Source: Sphingomonas sp. ATCC 31555 (GTDB taxonomy: Bacteria; Pseudomonadota; Alphaproteobacteria; Sphingomonadales; Sphingomonadaceae). Taken from it: 64,000 bases of DNA. Shown piece by piece: positions 1 through 9,491 of this stretch (position 1 is the stretch's first letter; every line of letters begins with the position of its first letter). The notes beneath the pieces were generated by a model. The model searched no databases. It was not told the DNA's origin and worked only from the letters and a program-made list of their open reading frames with translations. A program made the position numbers and the translations under genes. The stretch spans positions 179,071 to 243,070 of the forward strand of contig NZ_ALBQ01000018.1 in NCBI RefSeq assembly GCF_000282895.1. The letters run 5' to 3'.

Positions 1-550
1 TGTATTTGGCGTGGATCTCCAGCCCGGGCTGGTACTCGGGCTTGTGGCTGCCATCCTTTGCCACACCCATGTCGCCGGTGGCGACGCCCTTTACGCTACC
101 GTCTTCGTTGTACAGCACCTCGGCGGCGGCAAAGCCCGGGAATATCTCCACGCCCAGCTCGCCTGCCTTTTCCGCCATCCAGCGGCAAAGATTGCCAAGG
201 CTGCCGGTATAGGTGCCCTTGTTGTGCAGATAGGGCGGCGTGAGGAATTCAGGGAAGGACGATTTGCCCTTGTCGCTCAGCACCCAATGATGATTTTCGG
301 TCACCGGCGTGCGCGCCAGCGGGCAGCCATCGTCGCGCCAGTTCGGCAGCAGCTCGTCGAGCGACTTGGGATCCACCACCGCGCCGGAAAGGATATGCGC
401 ACCGACTTCGGAGCCCTTCTCCAGCACGCACACAGAGAGTTCGGCGCCGGCCTCGGTCGCGAGCTGCTTCAACCGGATCGCCGCGGAAAGACCGGCAGGC
501 CCCGCGCCGACGATCACGACGTCATAGGGCATCGACTCCCGTTCGCTCAT
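1..550 (-). CDS. Electron transfer flavoprotein-ubiquinone oxidoreductase, N-terminal part (runs off left edge)
   Basis: ETF-QO is a membrane-associated FAD and 4Fe-4S protein that passes electrons from acyl-CoA and related dehydrogenases, via ETF, to ubiquinone. About 183 residues are visible. The protein begins MSERESMPYDVVIVGAG and has the GxGxxG dinucleotide-binding motif near residue 15, followed by EKGSEVGAHILSGAV, which is typical of the ETF-QO flavin-binding region. The gene continues beyond the left edge, so the Fe-S domain is not seen. The ATG at 550 is preceded by a purine-rich AGGGGAACAAGG. The divergent neighbour at 676 encodes an unrelated glycosylase-like protein. Family assignment is secure from the conserved N-terminus. 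Confidence 0.9.
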   Translation of the reverse strand, partial: MSERESMPYDVVIVGAGPAGLSAAIRLKQLATEAGAELSVCVLEKGSEVGAHILSGAVVDPKSLDELLPNWRDDGCPLARTPVTENHHWVLSDKGKSSFPEFLTPPYLHNKGTYTGSLGNLCRWMAEKAGELGVEIFPGFAAAEVLYNEDGSVKGVATGDMGVAKDGSHKPEYQPGLEIHAKY

Positions 551-675
551 CCTTGTTCCCCTAAGTCCTTCGTACTAACACGGCCGTTGCGGCCACCTGT
601 CGTCGCGCGCCCGCAACGTTCCGTCTATCCGGCGATGAAGCCAGATTGACCCCGCCGTCAACTGGGATTCAAAGA

Positions 676-1404
676 ATGGGTATGGGGGTGCAACCAGACA
701 ATAGCTGGCACAAGGCGCTCGCGAGCACGCTCGAATGGTGGGATGCCGCAGGAGTCGACATGCTCGTCGAGGACGAGGTGCGCGACTGGTTCGCCAAACC
801 CGCGCCGCTCCGCGCCGAGCCGCAGGCCGAGCCTGCCGTAACGGCCGCACCCGCTGCCCTGCCCCAGACGCTGGCCGAATTGATCGCCTGGCGGACAAGC
901 GAAGCCGCGCCCGAAGCCGGTTGGCACACGCCCCTGGTTGCGCCTGCGTTTGTCGAAAACGCCGCTTGGACGATTTTCGTCGACATGCCCGAGCCAGAGG
1001 ATAGCGCCACGCTGTGGAGCGGTCCGGCGGGCGCCCTGCTCGATCGGATGCTGGCGGCGGTGGGGCTGGCGCGCGAGTCGGTGCAACTGGTGCCGCTCTG
1101 CTTCGCCCGCCCCCTCACCGGGCAGGTGCCCGCCGATGCGGCGCCGAAGCTGGTCGAGCTGGCCAACCATTTCCTATCGTTGGTGCAGCCGAAGAAGCTG
1201 TTGCTGCTCGGCCATGCGGCGACCCGTTCGGTTCTCGGGGCGGAAGCCTGGCCGCCGGAACTTCGTTCGTACGACGTTAACCGCTACGAGACGACAACCC
1301 AGGTGGTGGCGACCTATCATCCGCGCTCGTTGATCGAGCGTCCGGCCGCCAAGAGCGAAACCTGGAAACATCTGTTGCTGCTGAACCGGGGACCGAGCCG
1401 TTGA
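676..1404 (+). CDS. Uracil-DNA glycosylase superfamily protein, degenerate (no Fe-S cysteines)
   Basis: The protein has about 242 residues and resembles family 4/5 uracil-DNA glycosylases in its C-terminal half. It has a GPAGALLDRML helix, a hydrophobic LLLLGHAA strand and an HPRSL motif that matches the HPxxL catalytic-loop signature. The usual GEAPG motif is replaced by VDMPE. Only one cysteine is present, so the four cysteines that hold the 4Fe-4S cluster in family 4 are absent. Catalytic activity is therefore doubtful and a structural or altered role is possible. A TTG at 646 is in frame, but the ATG at 676 is the more natural start. Its TGA overlaps the TTG of the next gene by four bases, so the two are probably co-translated. 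Confidence 0.75.
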   Translation: MGMGVQPDNSWHKALASTLEWWDAAGVDMLVEDEVRDWFAKPAPLRAEPQAEPAVTAAPAALPQTLAELIAWRTSEAAPEAGWHTPLVAPAFVENAAWTIFVDMPEPEDSATLWSGPAGALLDRMLAAVGLARESVQLVPLCFARPLTGQVPADAAPKLVELANHFLSLVQPKKLLLLGHAATRSVLGAEAWPPELRSYDVNRYETTTQVVATYHPRSLIERPAAKSETWKHLLLLNRGPSR

Positions 1405-3323
1405 CCTTGCGCATTCTGCTTGCCGCCACGCTGCTGGCGACGCCGATCGCCACACCGGCGCTGGCCCTGCCGTCTGATGATAACACTCCCACGCTGATCG
1501 ACGAAGCGGATGCCGCTTCGGGCCCCCGTCGCGCGGGTGATGGTATTCCGTCGCAGCTCGATCCGGCGCAGCGCTCCGATTACCGCTTCGTCTTCGATGC
1601 GATCCGCAATGGTCGCTGGGCCGATGCTCAGATCAAGCTCGATTCGATGCCGCCGGGCCCACTCCACGCGATCGCCCGCGCCCAGCTATACACCGCCAAG
1701 GGTTCGCCGCGCGTCGAAGCGGCGCAATTGGTGGCGCTTATCACCGAAGCGCCGGAGCTTCCGCAGGCCGAACAGCTCGCGCGTCTTGCCAAGACGCGCG
1801 GCGTGAGCGACCTTCCTTCCCTCCCGGTGGCGCAGCGGCTGATCTGGTTCGATGGCGCGCCGATCCGCAAGCGCGCTCGCTCGATCCGCAGCGACAATGC
1901 CGCGACCGAAGTAGCGATCCTGATCGCACCGCATGTAAAGGCGGATAACGGCCCTGCCGCTGAAGCGGTGGTTGCACGCTTCGCGGGCGATCTTACGCCC
2001 GAAGCGTTGACCGAGTGGCAGCAGAAGGTCGCCTGGATCTACTATGTTGCCGGCGACGATGCCAATGCGCGCCGCATGGCGGCCAAGGCCGAGCAGGGAA
2101 TGGGTGAATGGGCGCCGCAGGCCGACTGGGCAGATGGCCTTGCTGCCTGGCGCCAGCAGGATTGCACGGGCGCCACCGCTGCGTTCGAACGCGTCGCCAC
2201 CCGGGCCAGCGATACCGAACTGCGATCCGCCGGCCTCTATTGGGGCGCCCGTGCGGAAATGGCGTGCGGGCGGCCAGACCGAGTGGCACCAAAGCTGCGG
2301 GCGGCCAGCCAATATGGCGAAACCTTCTACGGCCTGCTTGCCCGATCGAGCTTGGGCATAGCGGAAAAGCGGCTGGAGGGCGATCGGTTCATCAACAAGG
2401 ACTGGGCTGCGCTCGAACGTCGCCCGAACGTCCGCGTCGCTGCCGCGCTGTCGGAAATCGGCGAGACGGCATTGGCCGATCAGGTGCTGCGCCACCAGGC
2501 GAAGTTCTGCACGCCGGACGATCACGGCGCGCTCACTCGCCTTGCCGCGCAGCTGAGCCTGCCGCAGACCGAATTGTGGCTGGCGCATAACGGGCCGGCC
2601 GGCGCCAAGCCGATCGTCGAGGCACGCTATCCAGTGCCGAACTGGTCGCCCGCCGGCGGATGGCGAGTCGATCGTTCACTGGTGTTCGCTCACACGTTGC
2701 AGGAATCACGCTTCAACGCGGAAGTGCGCAGCGCCGCCGGAGCCATGGGCCTGATGCAGGTGAAAACCGGCGCCGCGATTGATGTAGGTCGGCGCCGTGG
2801 GGTCACCTATGCCGCCAGCGATCTCACCAAGCCGTCGGTGAACATGGAGATCGGTCAATCCTATCTCGAGCAGTTACGCGACCTGCCGCTGACGCAAGGG
2901 CTGCTGCCTAAGGTGATCGCCGCCTATAATGCCGGGCCCAGCCCGGTCGAGGCCTGGAACCAAGCCTCGCGCGACGGCGGCGATCCGTTGCTCTACATTG
3001 AAAGCATCCCTTATTGGGAGACGCGCGGCTATGTAATGACGGTGCTGCGCAACTATTGGATGTACGAGCTGCACGACGGCAAGCCCTCCGCCAGCCGCGC
3101 CGCACTGGCTGCCGGCATGTGGCCGCGCTTTCCCGGCATGACTGGGGCCAAGGCGGTGAAGCTCAGCACGCGCCGCGCCCCGCCGCTTATCTTCCCCGCG
3201 CCGCAGCCGCTAGCGCCGCAGGCGCCTTCGGCGCTCCAGCAGCAGTTCCAGCTGCCGGCCACCGGGGCCAGCGTGACGATCAGCGCCGCCAAGCTGCCGA
3301 ACGAGGTGGCGCGTGGGAATTGA
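1401..3323 (+). CDS. Soluble lytic murein transglycosylase
   Basis: The protein has 640 residues. It begins with a signal peptide ([20 protein letters not shown]), followed by a long alpha-helical repeat region like the superhelical U-domain of Slt70, then a C-terminal SLT domain at about residues 425-560. The catalytic glutamate lies in LQESRFNAE (E435), followed by [10 protein letters not shown] and AAYNAGP, all standard GH23 motifs. It would cleave peptidoglycan in the periplasm to 1,6-anhydro products. The last 60 residues are Pro/Ala/Gln-rich. The TTG start overlaps the preceding stop (TTGA). The downstream moaB start lies 11 bases inside this gene, giving a tight three-gene unit. Confidence 0.93.
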   Translation: MTLRILLAATLLATPIATPALALPSDDNTPTLIDEADAASGPRRAGDGIPSQLDPAQRSDYRFVFDAIRNGRWADAQIKLDSMPPGPLHAIARAQLYTAKGSPRVEAAQLVALITEAPELPQAEQLARLAKTRGVSDLPSLPVAQRLIWFDGAPIRKRARSIRSDNAATEVAILIAPHVKADNGPAAEAVVARFAGDLTPEALTEWQQKVAWIYYVAGDDANARRMAAKAEQGMGEWAPQADWADGLAAWRQQDCTGATAAFERVATRASDTELRSAGLYWGARAEMACGRPDRVAPKLRAASQYGETFYGLLARSSLGIAEKRLEGDRFINKDWAALERRPNVRVAAALSEIGETALADQVLRHQAKFCTPDDHGALTRLAAQLSLPQTELWLAHNGPAGAKPIVEARYPVPNWSPAGGWRVDRSLVFAHTLQESRFNAEVRSAAGAMGLMQVKTGAAIDVGRRRGVTYAASDLTKPSVNMEIGQSYLEQLRDLPLTQGLLPKVIAAYNAGPSPVEAWNQASRDGGDPLLYIESIPYWETRGYVMTVLRNYWMYELHDGKPSASRAALAAGMWPRFPGMTGAKAVKLSTRRAPPLIFPAPQPLAPQAPSALQQQFQLPATGASVTISAAKLPNEVARGN

Positions 3324-3840
3324 CGCGAGCATCGCCTTCCGCCCTGTTCGCATTGCCGTTCTCACCGTTTCTGACACCCGCACGCTCGCTGAGGATCGAT
3401 CGGGCGACCGGCTGGTCGAGCGGCTGACCAGCGCCGGCCACTTGCTTACGGACCGCACGATTCTCCGCGACGATGTCGACGTGATCGCTGCTCAGTTCGA
3501 GGCATGGATCGCAGCGCCAGGCGTTGAGGTGGTTCTCGCCACCGGCGGCACGGGCGTCACCGGCCGCGACGTGACACCGGAGGCACTTGCCCGCGTCTGG
3601 GACAAGGAAATCCCGGGCTTTGGCGAACTATTCCGCTGGCTGAGCTACGCCAAGATCGGCACGTCGACGATTCAGTCCCGTGCCACCGCCGGTGTTGCGC
3701 GCGGCACCTACCTCTTCGCACTGCCGGGCTCGACCGGTGCTGTCACCGATGCATGGGACGGCATTCTCGCCAGCCAGCTCGATATCCGCCACAAGCCCTG
3801 CAACTTCGTCGAGCTGATGGGGCGCCTGCAGGAGCGGTAA
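3313..3840 (+). CDS. moaB: Molybdenum cofactor biosynthesis protein B
   Basis: The protein has 175 residues and the MoaB/Mog fold. It has [18 protein letters not shown] near the N-terminus, the molybdopterin-binding [17 protein letters not shown] motif in the middle, and the [16 protein letters not shown] segment near the C-terminus. MoaB-type proteins take part in molybdopterin adenylylation or related late steps of molybdenum cofactor synthesis. The GTG start lies inside the end of the transglycosylase gene, so translation is likely coupled. No other moa gene is in the window. Length and motifs fit the family well. Confidence 0.92.
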   Translation: MGIDASIAFRPVRIAVLTVSDTRTLAEDRSGDRLVERLTSAGHLLTDRTILRDDVDVIAAQFEAWIAAPGVEVVLATGGTGVTGRDVTPEALARVWDKEIPGFGELFRWLSYAKIGTSTIQSRATAGVARGTYLFALPGSTGAVTDAWDGILASQLDIRHKPCNFVELMGRLQER

Positions 3841-3993
3841 GGAAGCTGCAGGCGGCCCCACCTGCCCGTACCCTGCGCTTCCCATGCCCTGCGAAAAACA
3901 GGGGCCCAGGGCCTTAAGCGACGCCCTCTCCTACCCGGCCTCCTGCTGTCGCAACGGCAAGGTGTCACCACGTGGCTCCGACTGGAAGCGACC

Positions 3994-4329
3994 TCAGTCC
4001 TCCACCACCCATGCTGCCAGCTCATGCCCCTGCGGATCTCGGAAGTGGAACCGCCGGCCACCGGGAAAGGCGAAGATCGGCACCGTGACCGTGCCGCCCG
4101 CCGCTTCCACTGCTGCAAGCGTCGCTTCCAGATCGTCCACCGCGATCACCGGCAGCAGCTGCGTCCGCCCCTGCGCGTCGCCGTCCAGCCCGACATCGGT
4201 GTCGCCGGTCATCGTTGCCGCATAGCTGGGGCCGAAATCGGTGAAGGCCCAGCCGAATGCCTGCCCGTAAAAGGCTTTCAGCCCCGGCACCTCGCCAACC
4301 GGTAGTTCCAGATAATTCAAGCGCGCCAT
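3994..4329 (-). CDS. VOC-family (glyoxalase/bleomycin-resistance fold) protein
   Basis: This short protein of about 111 residues is a single vicinal-oxygen-chelate module. It has LNYLELPVGEVPGLKAFYGQ at the N-terminus, then GDTDVGLDG, and ends with FRDPQGHELAAWV. The paired beta-alpha-beta-beta-beta pattern and FRDPxGxxL ending are typical of the family. Substrate cannot be inferred. GTG 4335 and ATG 4332 are in frame, but ATG 4329 has the better spacing to the GGGGG upstream. It is divergent from the radical SAM gene, with about 55 bases between starts. Confidence 0.85.
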   Translation of the reverse strand: MARLNYLELPVGEVPGLKAFYGQAFGWAFTDFGPSYAATMTGDTDVGLDGDAQGRTQLLPVIAVDDLEATLAAVEAAGGTVTVPIFAFPGGRRFHFRDPQGHELAAWVVED

Positions 4330-4384
4330 CATCACCCCCTTACATGTTCTTGCTTCGTTCTACAGTCCGACGTACATTCACGCA

Positions 4385-5455
4385 ATGGCAAAGAGTCGCC
4401 CGGTACGCGGCGCCACGCTTAATGCGGAGAGCGCTCGTTTCAACCTTCCTGCGCGCGAAGCCGATGGTGACTGGCTCGACGCGCAGGCGGTGGTCGACGG
4501 CGCGCCGCCGCCGCTCCGCACGAGCGTGACGGTCGAGACGCCGCGGACGATCATCAGCCGCAACCAGTCGCCCGACATCGGCTTTGACCAATCGGTGAAT
4601 CCCTATCGCGGCTGCGAGCATGGCTGCATTTACTGTTTTGCACGGCCGAGCCACGCCTATCTTGATCTCTCCCCCGGCCTCGATTTCGAAAGCCGGCTGT
4701 TCGCCAAGCCGAGCGCGCCTGCGCTGCTTCGCGTCGAACTCGGCAAGCGCGGCTATGTCTGCAAGCCGATCGCATTCGGCACCAATACCGATCCCTATCA
4801 ACCGATCGAGTCGACGTGGCGGGTCACCCGTGGCTGCCTGGAACTGCTCGCCGAGTGCCGCCACCCCCTGATGATCACCACCAAGTCGAATCGGGTGGTG
4901 CGCGATCTCGATCTGCTGGCGCCGATGGCGGCGCAGGGGCTGACGGCGGTGATGCTGTCCGTCACGTCGCTGGACCCGAAGATCGCGATGACGGTGGAAC
5001 CGCGCGCGCCACGCCCCGAGCGCCGCCTGGCAGCGATCCGCACCCTCGCCGATGCGGGCGTGCCGGTCTTCGTCTCGATGTCGCCGGTGATCCCGCACGT
5101 CACCGATCACGAGATGGAGCATATCCTCGAGCGCGCCGCGGAGGCGGGCGCACGCGGCGCCTTCTTCCTGCCGGTCCGTCTCCCCTGGGAAGTCGCCCCG
5201 CTATTTCGCGCCTGGCTCGACGCGCATTTCCCCGATCGCGCCGCCAAGGTGATGGCGACCATCCAGTCGATCCGCGGCGGCAAGGACAATGATCCCGCGT
5301 TCTTCACGCGGATGCGTGGCCAGGGGCCCTGGGCCGAACTGCTCCGCACCCGCTTCACCCGCGCGGTGAAGCGCTACGGCCTGGAGGGCGAGCGCATCCG
5401 CCTGCGAACGGACCTGTTTCGCCCCCCCTCCGGTCCCCAGGGGGAGTTGTTCTAG
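4385..5455 (+). CDS. PA0069-family radical SAM protein
   Basis: The protein has 356 residues and the radical-SAM cluster motif CEHGCIYC (CxxxCxxC) near residues 77-84, preceded by NPYRG. This arrangement, with FARPSHAYLDLSPGLDFES just after, is the hallmark of the PA0069/SplB-like family of single-domain radical SAM proteins. The cluster would bind 4Fe-4S and cleave S-adenosylmethionine. The biological substrate of this family is not known to me. Its 3' end overlaps by four bases the 3' end of the convergent GDSL esterase gene. Confidence 0.88.
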   Translation: MAKSRPVRGATLNAESARFNLPAREADGDWLDAQAVVDGAPPPLRTSVTVETPRTIISRNQSPDIGFDQSVNPYRGCEHGCIYCFARPSHAYLDLSPGLDFESRLFAKPSAPALLRVELGKRGYVCKPIAFGTNTDPYQPIESTWRVTRGCLELLAECRHPLMITTKSNRVVRDLDLLAPMAAQGLTAVMLSVTSLDPKIAMTVEPRAPRPERRLAAIRTLADAGVPVFVSMSPVIPHVTDHEMEHILERAAEAGARGAFFLPVRLPWEVAPLFRAWLDAHFPDRAAKVMATIQSIRGGKDNDPAFFTRMRGQGPWAELLRTRFTRAVKRYGLEGERIRLRTDLFRPPSGPQGELF

Positions 5456-6675
5456 CGCAGCAGCGCCAGGGGCACCGCGGCCGCCATCGCGCGATAACCG
5501 TCGATCGAGGGGTGGAGCCCGTCGCCGCTGTCATATGCCTTGCGCAACCGGGTGGGATCGGCCGGATCGCGCATTGCGGCGTCGAAATCGATCACCGCGT
5601 CGAAGTTGCCCGGGGTGCGGATCCAGCGGTTCACCGCCTGGCGGTCCGCTTCGTTCAGCGCATCGGGATGATAGTAAGCGGACGCGGCATAAGGCATGAT
5701 GGTACCCCCGATCACCTTGATGCCATGCGCATGTGCCCGCGCGACCATCTGCCGATAGGCGTCGATCATCCGCGTCACCAGCAGGGCATGGGCTTCCGCA
5801 GTGACCGGCGCATCGCGAGTCAACGTCCCCAGATCGTTCACGCCCTCCAGCACGAGGACATGGGTGACGCCGGGCGGCGTCAGCACGTCGCGGTCGAAAC
5901 GGGCCAGCGCATTGGGGCCCAGCCCATCGTTGAGCAGCCGGTTGCCGCCGATCCCGGCATTCAGCACGGCAACGTCGCCAAGCCCCGGCGCTGCCCGCAG
6001 GCGAGCCTGCAGCGCATCGGTCCACCGCGCATTGGTGTTGGGCTTCACCCCGTAGCCATCAGTGATCGAGTCCCCGAATGCTACGATCGCGCGGGCACGC
6101 GGCGCGGCCGCCTCGATCCCGGCAATCTGGTACCAGTGATCGACCGTCTTGGCACCTGGCAGATCGGTGGCGCCGCCCTGGCTGCCGCGCGCCAGATACG
6201 AGGTTGCGCGCGAACCCGGATGGCTTGTCTGTACGCCCGGCGCGCTGGGCAGATGGAAGGAGACGGCAAGGTCGGCCCCGCGCGCAGCGTTGAGCTCGAC
6301 CGGATCGCTCCAATAGTCGGCGCCGGCGGGAATGGTGACCGTCCCGCTGCCGCCAAAGCGCAGCGTACGGAGAGAGGCGGGATCGATCGCGGCACGGGCA
6401 GGATCCAGCGCCCGCGCCACAGTGGCGCCGTCCAGGATCAGCGGCGTCGTGCCGAACCGATTGGTGAAGCGGATGCGCACCCTGGTTACCGACAGCGGGA
6501 CGCGGACGATCTGGCGTAGCGTCGCGTCGGTCAGTTCCTCCTGGGAAAGCGCGTTCGGTCCCTCCGCCACCAGCTGCGCCGTCGCCCAGATCGCGGACCA
6601 GCGTTCCCCCGGAGCGGCATGCGCGCCTGCCACCAACAGCAATGCCATGGCGGCACCGCTCACCCATCCTCGCAT
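5452..6675 (-). CDS. Secreted SGNH/GDSL hydrolase (esterase-like)
   Basis: The product has about 407 residues with a signal peptide (MRGWVSGAAMALLLVAGAHA). The N-terminal half is a beta-rich region, and the C-terminal half is an SGNH hydrolase. It has AFGDSITDGYG (block I, nucleophile Ser), NAGIGGNR (block II Gly), LEGVNDLG (block III Asn) and DGLHPS (block V Asp and His). It probably hydrolyses ester groups on extracytoplasmic carbohydrate or lipid. Two upstream ATGs are in frame. The ATG at 6675 is chosen because GGGAGAGG precedes it and the signal peptide then begins normally. Confidence 0.88.
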   Translation of the reverse strand: MRGWVSGAAMALLLVAGAHAAPGERWSAIWATAQLVAEGPNALSQEELTDATLRQIVRVPLSVTRVRIRFTNRFGTTPLILDGATVARALDPARAAIDPASLRTLRFGGSGTVTIPAGADYWSDPVELNAARGADLAVSFHLPSAPGVQTSHPGSRATSYLARGSQGGATDLPGAKTVDHWYQIAGIEAAAPRARAIVAFGDSITDGYGVKPNTNARWTDALQARLRAAPGLGDVAVLNAGIGGNRLLNDGLGPNALARFDRDVLTPPGVTHVLVLEGVNDLGTLTRDAPVTAEAHALLVTRMIDAYRQMVARAHAHGIKVIGGTIMPYAASAYYHPDALNEADRQAVNRWIRTPGNFDAVIDFDAAMRDPADPTRLRKAYDSGDGLHPSIDGYRAMAAAVPLALLR

Positions 6676-6825
6676 CCAGCCTCTCCCGAGCATCTTCTGA
6701 TATCGGTACCATAGCGACGGCGGACGGTGCGGCAAGCGACCAAATCGGAGGGACGTCAGCGGATGTGATATTGCAACATCGAAGCGTCGGACCTAGTCCT
6801 GCATGCCGTTTTCGAAGGACCCTTG

Positions 6826-9441
6826 ATGCGCGTTTCCCTGCTCGCCTGCACTGCCCTGTTCGCCCCCAGCCTTGCCCTGGCGCAAACGCCGCAGCCGCAA
6901 GGCAAGCTGCCGGATGTCGCCACGCCCGCCGCCTATCGTCTGGATTTCACCATCCTGCCGGAAAAAGACCGCTTCAGCGGCCATACCGAGATCGATGTCG
7001 ATCTGAAGCAAGCGGCGAGCGCCCTCTGGATGCATGGCCGTGACCTGCGCGTGAGCAAGGCGACGGTGCAGATCGGTAAGAAGCGCATGCCAGTGCGGTT
7101 CACGCAAAAAAGCCCGACCGGCCTCGCCCAGCTAGATTTCGGCACTACCGTTCCGGCAGGCCGCGTAACCCTGCGCTTTGATTACGATGCCCCGTTCGGA
7201 ACGACCACGTCCGGCATGTACCATGTGAAGGTGGACAATGCCTGGTACAGTTGGACCCAGTTCGAATCAATCGATGCCCGCGCCGCCTTCCCGTCCTTCG
7301 ATCAACCCGGCTACAAGACGCCGTTCACTATTTCGATCACCACCCGGCCCGGCTTTGTGGCCGTCAGCAACGCGCCCCAGGCCAGCATGCGCAAACAGGG
7401 AGCGCTGGTGAAACACCAGTTTGCGCCCACCAAGCCGCTGCCCACCTATCTGGTGGCGCTCGTCACCGGCCCATTCGCAACCACCAAGACCAGCATCGCG
7501 GCGACGCCGGAGCGCAAGGATCCGATGCCGTTAGGCGTGATCGGCACGCAGCCCAATGCTGGACAGCTGGCCTATGCCCGCGATGAATCGGGCAAGATCG
7601 TCGCGCTGCTCGAACGTTATTTCGGTCAGCCCTTCCCCTTCCCCAAGCTCGACCAGATCGGCTCGCCGATCATGCCGGGAGCGATGGAGAATGCCGGCGC
7701 CGATATTTATGGCGACGACATTCTGTTCCTGGACGAATCGGCTTCCACCGAACGGAAGCAGGCGTTCGGCATGGTCGTTGCGCACGAATTGTCACACCAA
7801 TGGTTCGGCGATCTCGTCACTCCGGCTTGGTGGGACGATATCTGGCTGAACGAGAGCTTCGCCAATTGGATGGGCTATCGCATCGGTAACGAATGGCGGC
7901 CGGATCTCGAAATGGGCGTCAACGCGATCGAAGAAGGCTTCCAGGCGATGACGCTGGATTCCCTTCCGACCGGGCGACCGATTCACGAGCCAATTTTGCG
8001 GGACGGCGATATCGATGCCGCGTTTGATCAGATCACCTATGGCAAGGGCGGCCAGGTGGTTGCGATGATCGCCGACTATATGGGCGACGAACGGTTCCGT
8101 GATGGGGTGCGCCTCCACATGCGGCGCCACGCCTATGGCAATGCCACCACCGATCAGTTCTTCACCTCGCTGGCGGATGCCGCCGATGATCCTCGCGTGC
8201 TCGCCTCGCTCAAGAGCTTCGTCGACCAGCAGGGCGTGCCCCTCGTCACGCTGCGCCGCGAGGGCGAACGGCTGATCGCCAGCCAGTCGCGCTTTGCCTA
8301 TTTCGGCACCAACCTGCCCGCGCAGCAATGGTTGATCCCGCTATGCCTGCGCCGCAGCGAAACCAAGAGCTGCACGCTGCTCGATCAGCCGAGCGAAGCG
8401 ATCGAAGCCAAAGGTAGCGGAACGATCGTGCCCAATGCAGGAGGCTGGGGCTATTATCGCTTCGAACTTGATCCCGCCGATTGGACGGCACTGATCGCCG
8501 CTGGCACAACGCTGCCGCAAGGTGAGGCGCTGGCGCTGGACGATAGCGTGTGGGCGAGCTTCTATGCTGGCCGCAGCGACGTGACGCGGCCGATCGCCCT
8601 GGCCCGCGCCATGGCCGCGCACCCCGCGCAAAAGATTGTGTTCGACAATGCCGATCGCCTGCGCGGGCTGGAAGCGCGAGGGCTGCTGACGCCGGCGGCG
8701 TTGCCCGTCTACCGTAAGCTGATTGTCGATCTCTACAGTCCGATGCTGGCGAAAAGCGGCTTCGATCCCAAGGCGGACGCCCATGCCGGTGAGACTGCCG
8801 ACGAGCAGGAATTGCGCAGCCGCCTGCTCGACCTGCTCGTCTTTTCCGGGCAGGACGCAGCACTGCGCGCGCAACTGCTGAGCGCATTCGATGCCTGGGC
8901 GGCTGGGGACGCCAAGGCATTGGATCCCCAATTTGCGTCAATGGCTGCGGCGGTCGCCATCAACGAACGCGGCTTGGACTACGCCAAGGCACTGCTCGAA
9001 CAATCGCTTGCCGGCACCAGCACCGTAGATCGCAGCATCGTCGGCGAGGGGATCGCCCGATCTGGACGCGCCGATATCGCACGCTGGTTCCTGAACGAAT
9101 TCAACGACCCGCGCTTCAGCCCACAGATGCGCGCCAGCGTCGTGGCAGGCTTTTTCCAATCCCCCCACACACGCGATCTCGCCAGCGATGCGATGCTCGC
9201 GAACTTCGACACAATGATCAAGGAAAGCGGCAGCGCCGGCATCTTCGCTGCGCGTGCCGTTGCGATGTTCGGCCGGCTCTGCTCGAACGCCCAGGCCGAC
9301 AAGGTCGACGCCAAGCTGCGTCCCACGCTCCAGGGCAGCACCTTGGCGCTCGATCGCACGCTGGACGGCATTCGAACCTGCGCTCGCTTCCGCGAGGCGA
9401 AGACGGAAGCGATCAGCGCAGGGATGCTCGCCGCCCGGTGA
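6826..9441 (+). CDS. M1-family zinc aminopeptidase, exported
   Basis: The protein has 871 residues and starts with a signal peptide (MRVSLLACTALFAPSLALAQ). It has the GAMEN substrate-binding motif and the zinc site HELSH (His320, His324) with the third ligand Glu343 in WLNESFANW, the exact HExxH-x18-E spacing of M1 gluzincins. A long C-terminal ERAP1-like helical domain follows. It would release N-terminal amino acids from peptides, most likely in the periplasm. A TTG directly precedes the ATG used here. No neighbour points to a more specific role. Confidence 0.95.
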   Translation: MRVSLLACTALFAPSLALAQTPQPQGKLPDVATPAAYRLDFTILPEKDRFSGHTEIDVDLKQAASALWMHGRDLRVSKATVQIGKKRMPVRFTQKSPTGLAQLDFGTTVPAGRVTLRFDYDAPFGTTTSGMYHVKVDNAWYSWTQFESIDARAAFPSFDQPGYKTPFTISITTRPGFVAVSNAPQASMRKQGALVKHQFAPTKPLPTYLVALVTGPFATTKTSIAATPERKDPMPLGVIGTQPNAGQLAYARDESGKIVALLERYFGQPFPFPKLDQIGSPIMPGAMENAGADIYGDDILFLDESASTERKQAFGMVVAHELSHQWFGDLVTPAWWDDIWLNESFANWMGYRIGNEWRPDLEMGVNAIEEGFQAMTLDSLPTGRPIHEPILRDGDIDAAFDQITYGKGGQVVAMIADYMGDERFRDGVRLHMRRHAYGNATTDQFFTSLADAADDPRVLASLKSFVDQQGVPLVTLRREGERLIASQSRFAYFGTNLPAQQWLIPLCLRRSETKSCTLLDQPSEAIEAKGSGTIVPNAGGWGYYRFELDPADWTALIAAGTTLPQGEALALDDSVWASFYAGRSDVTRPIALARAMAAHPAQKIVFDNADRLRGLEARGLLTPAALPVYRKLIVDLYSPMLAKSGFDPKADAHAGETADEQELRSRLLDLLVFSGQDAALRAQLLSAFDAWAAGDAKALDPQFASMAAAVAINERGLDYAKALLEQSLAGTSTVDRSIVGEGIARSGRADIARWFLNEFNDPRFSPQMRASVVAGFFQSPHTRDLASDAMLANFDTMIKESGSAGIFAARAVAMFGRLCSNAQADKVDAKLRPTLQGSTLALDRTLDGIRTCARFREAKTEAISAGMLAAR

Positions 9442-9491
9442 GCGGCCTGGTGACGGCGGCTGCGATGCAGTCGTCGCCCCTGGCCTCACGT

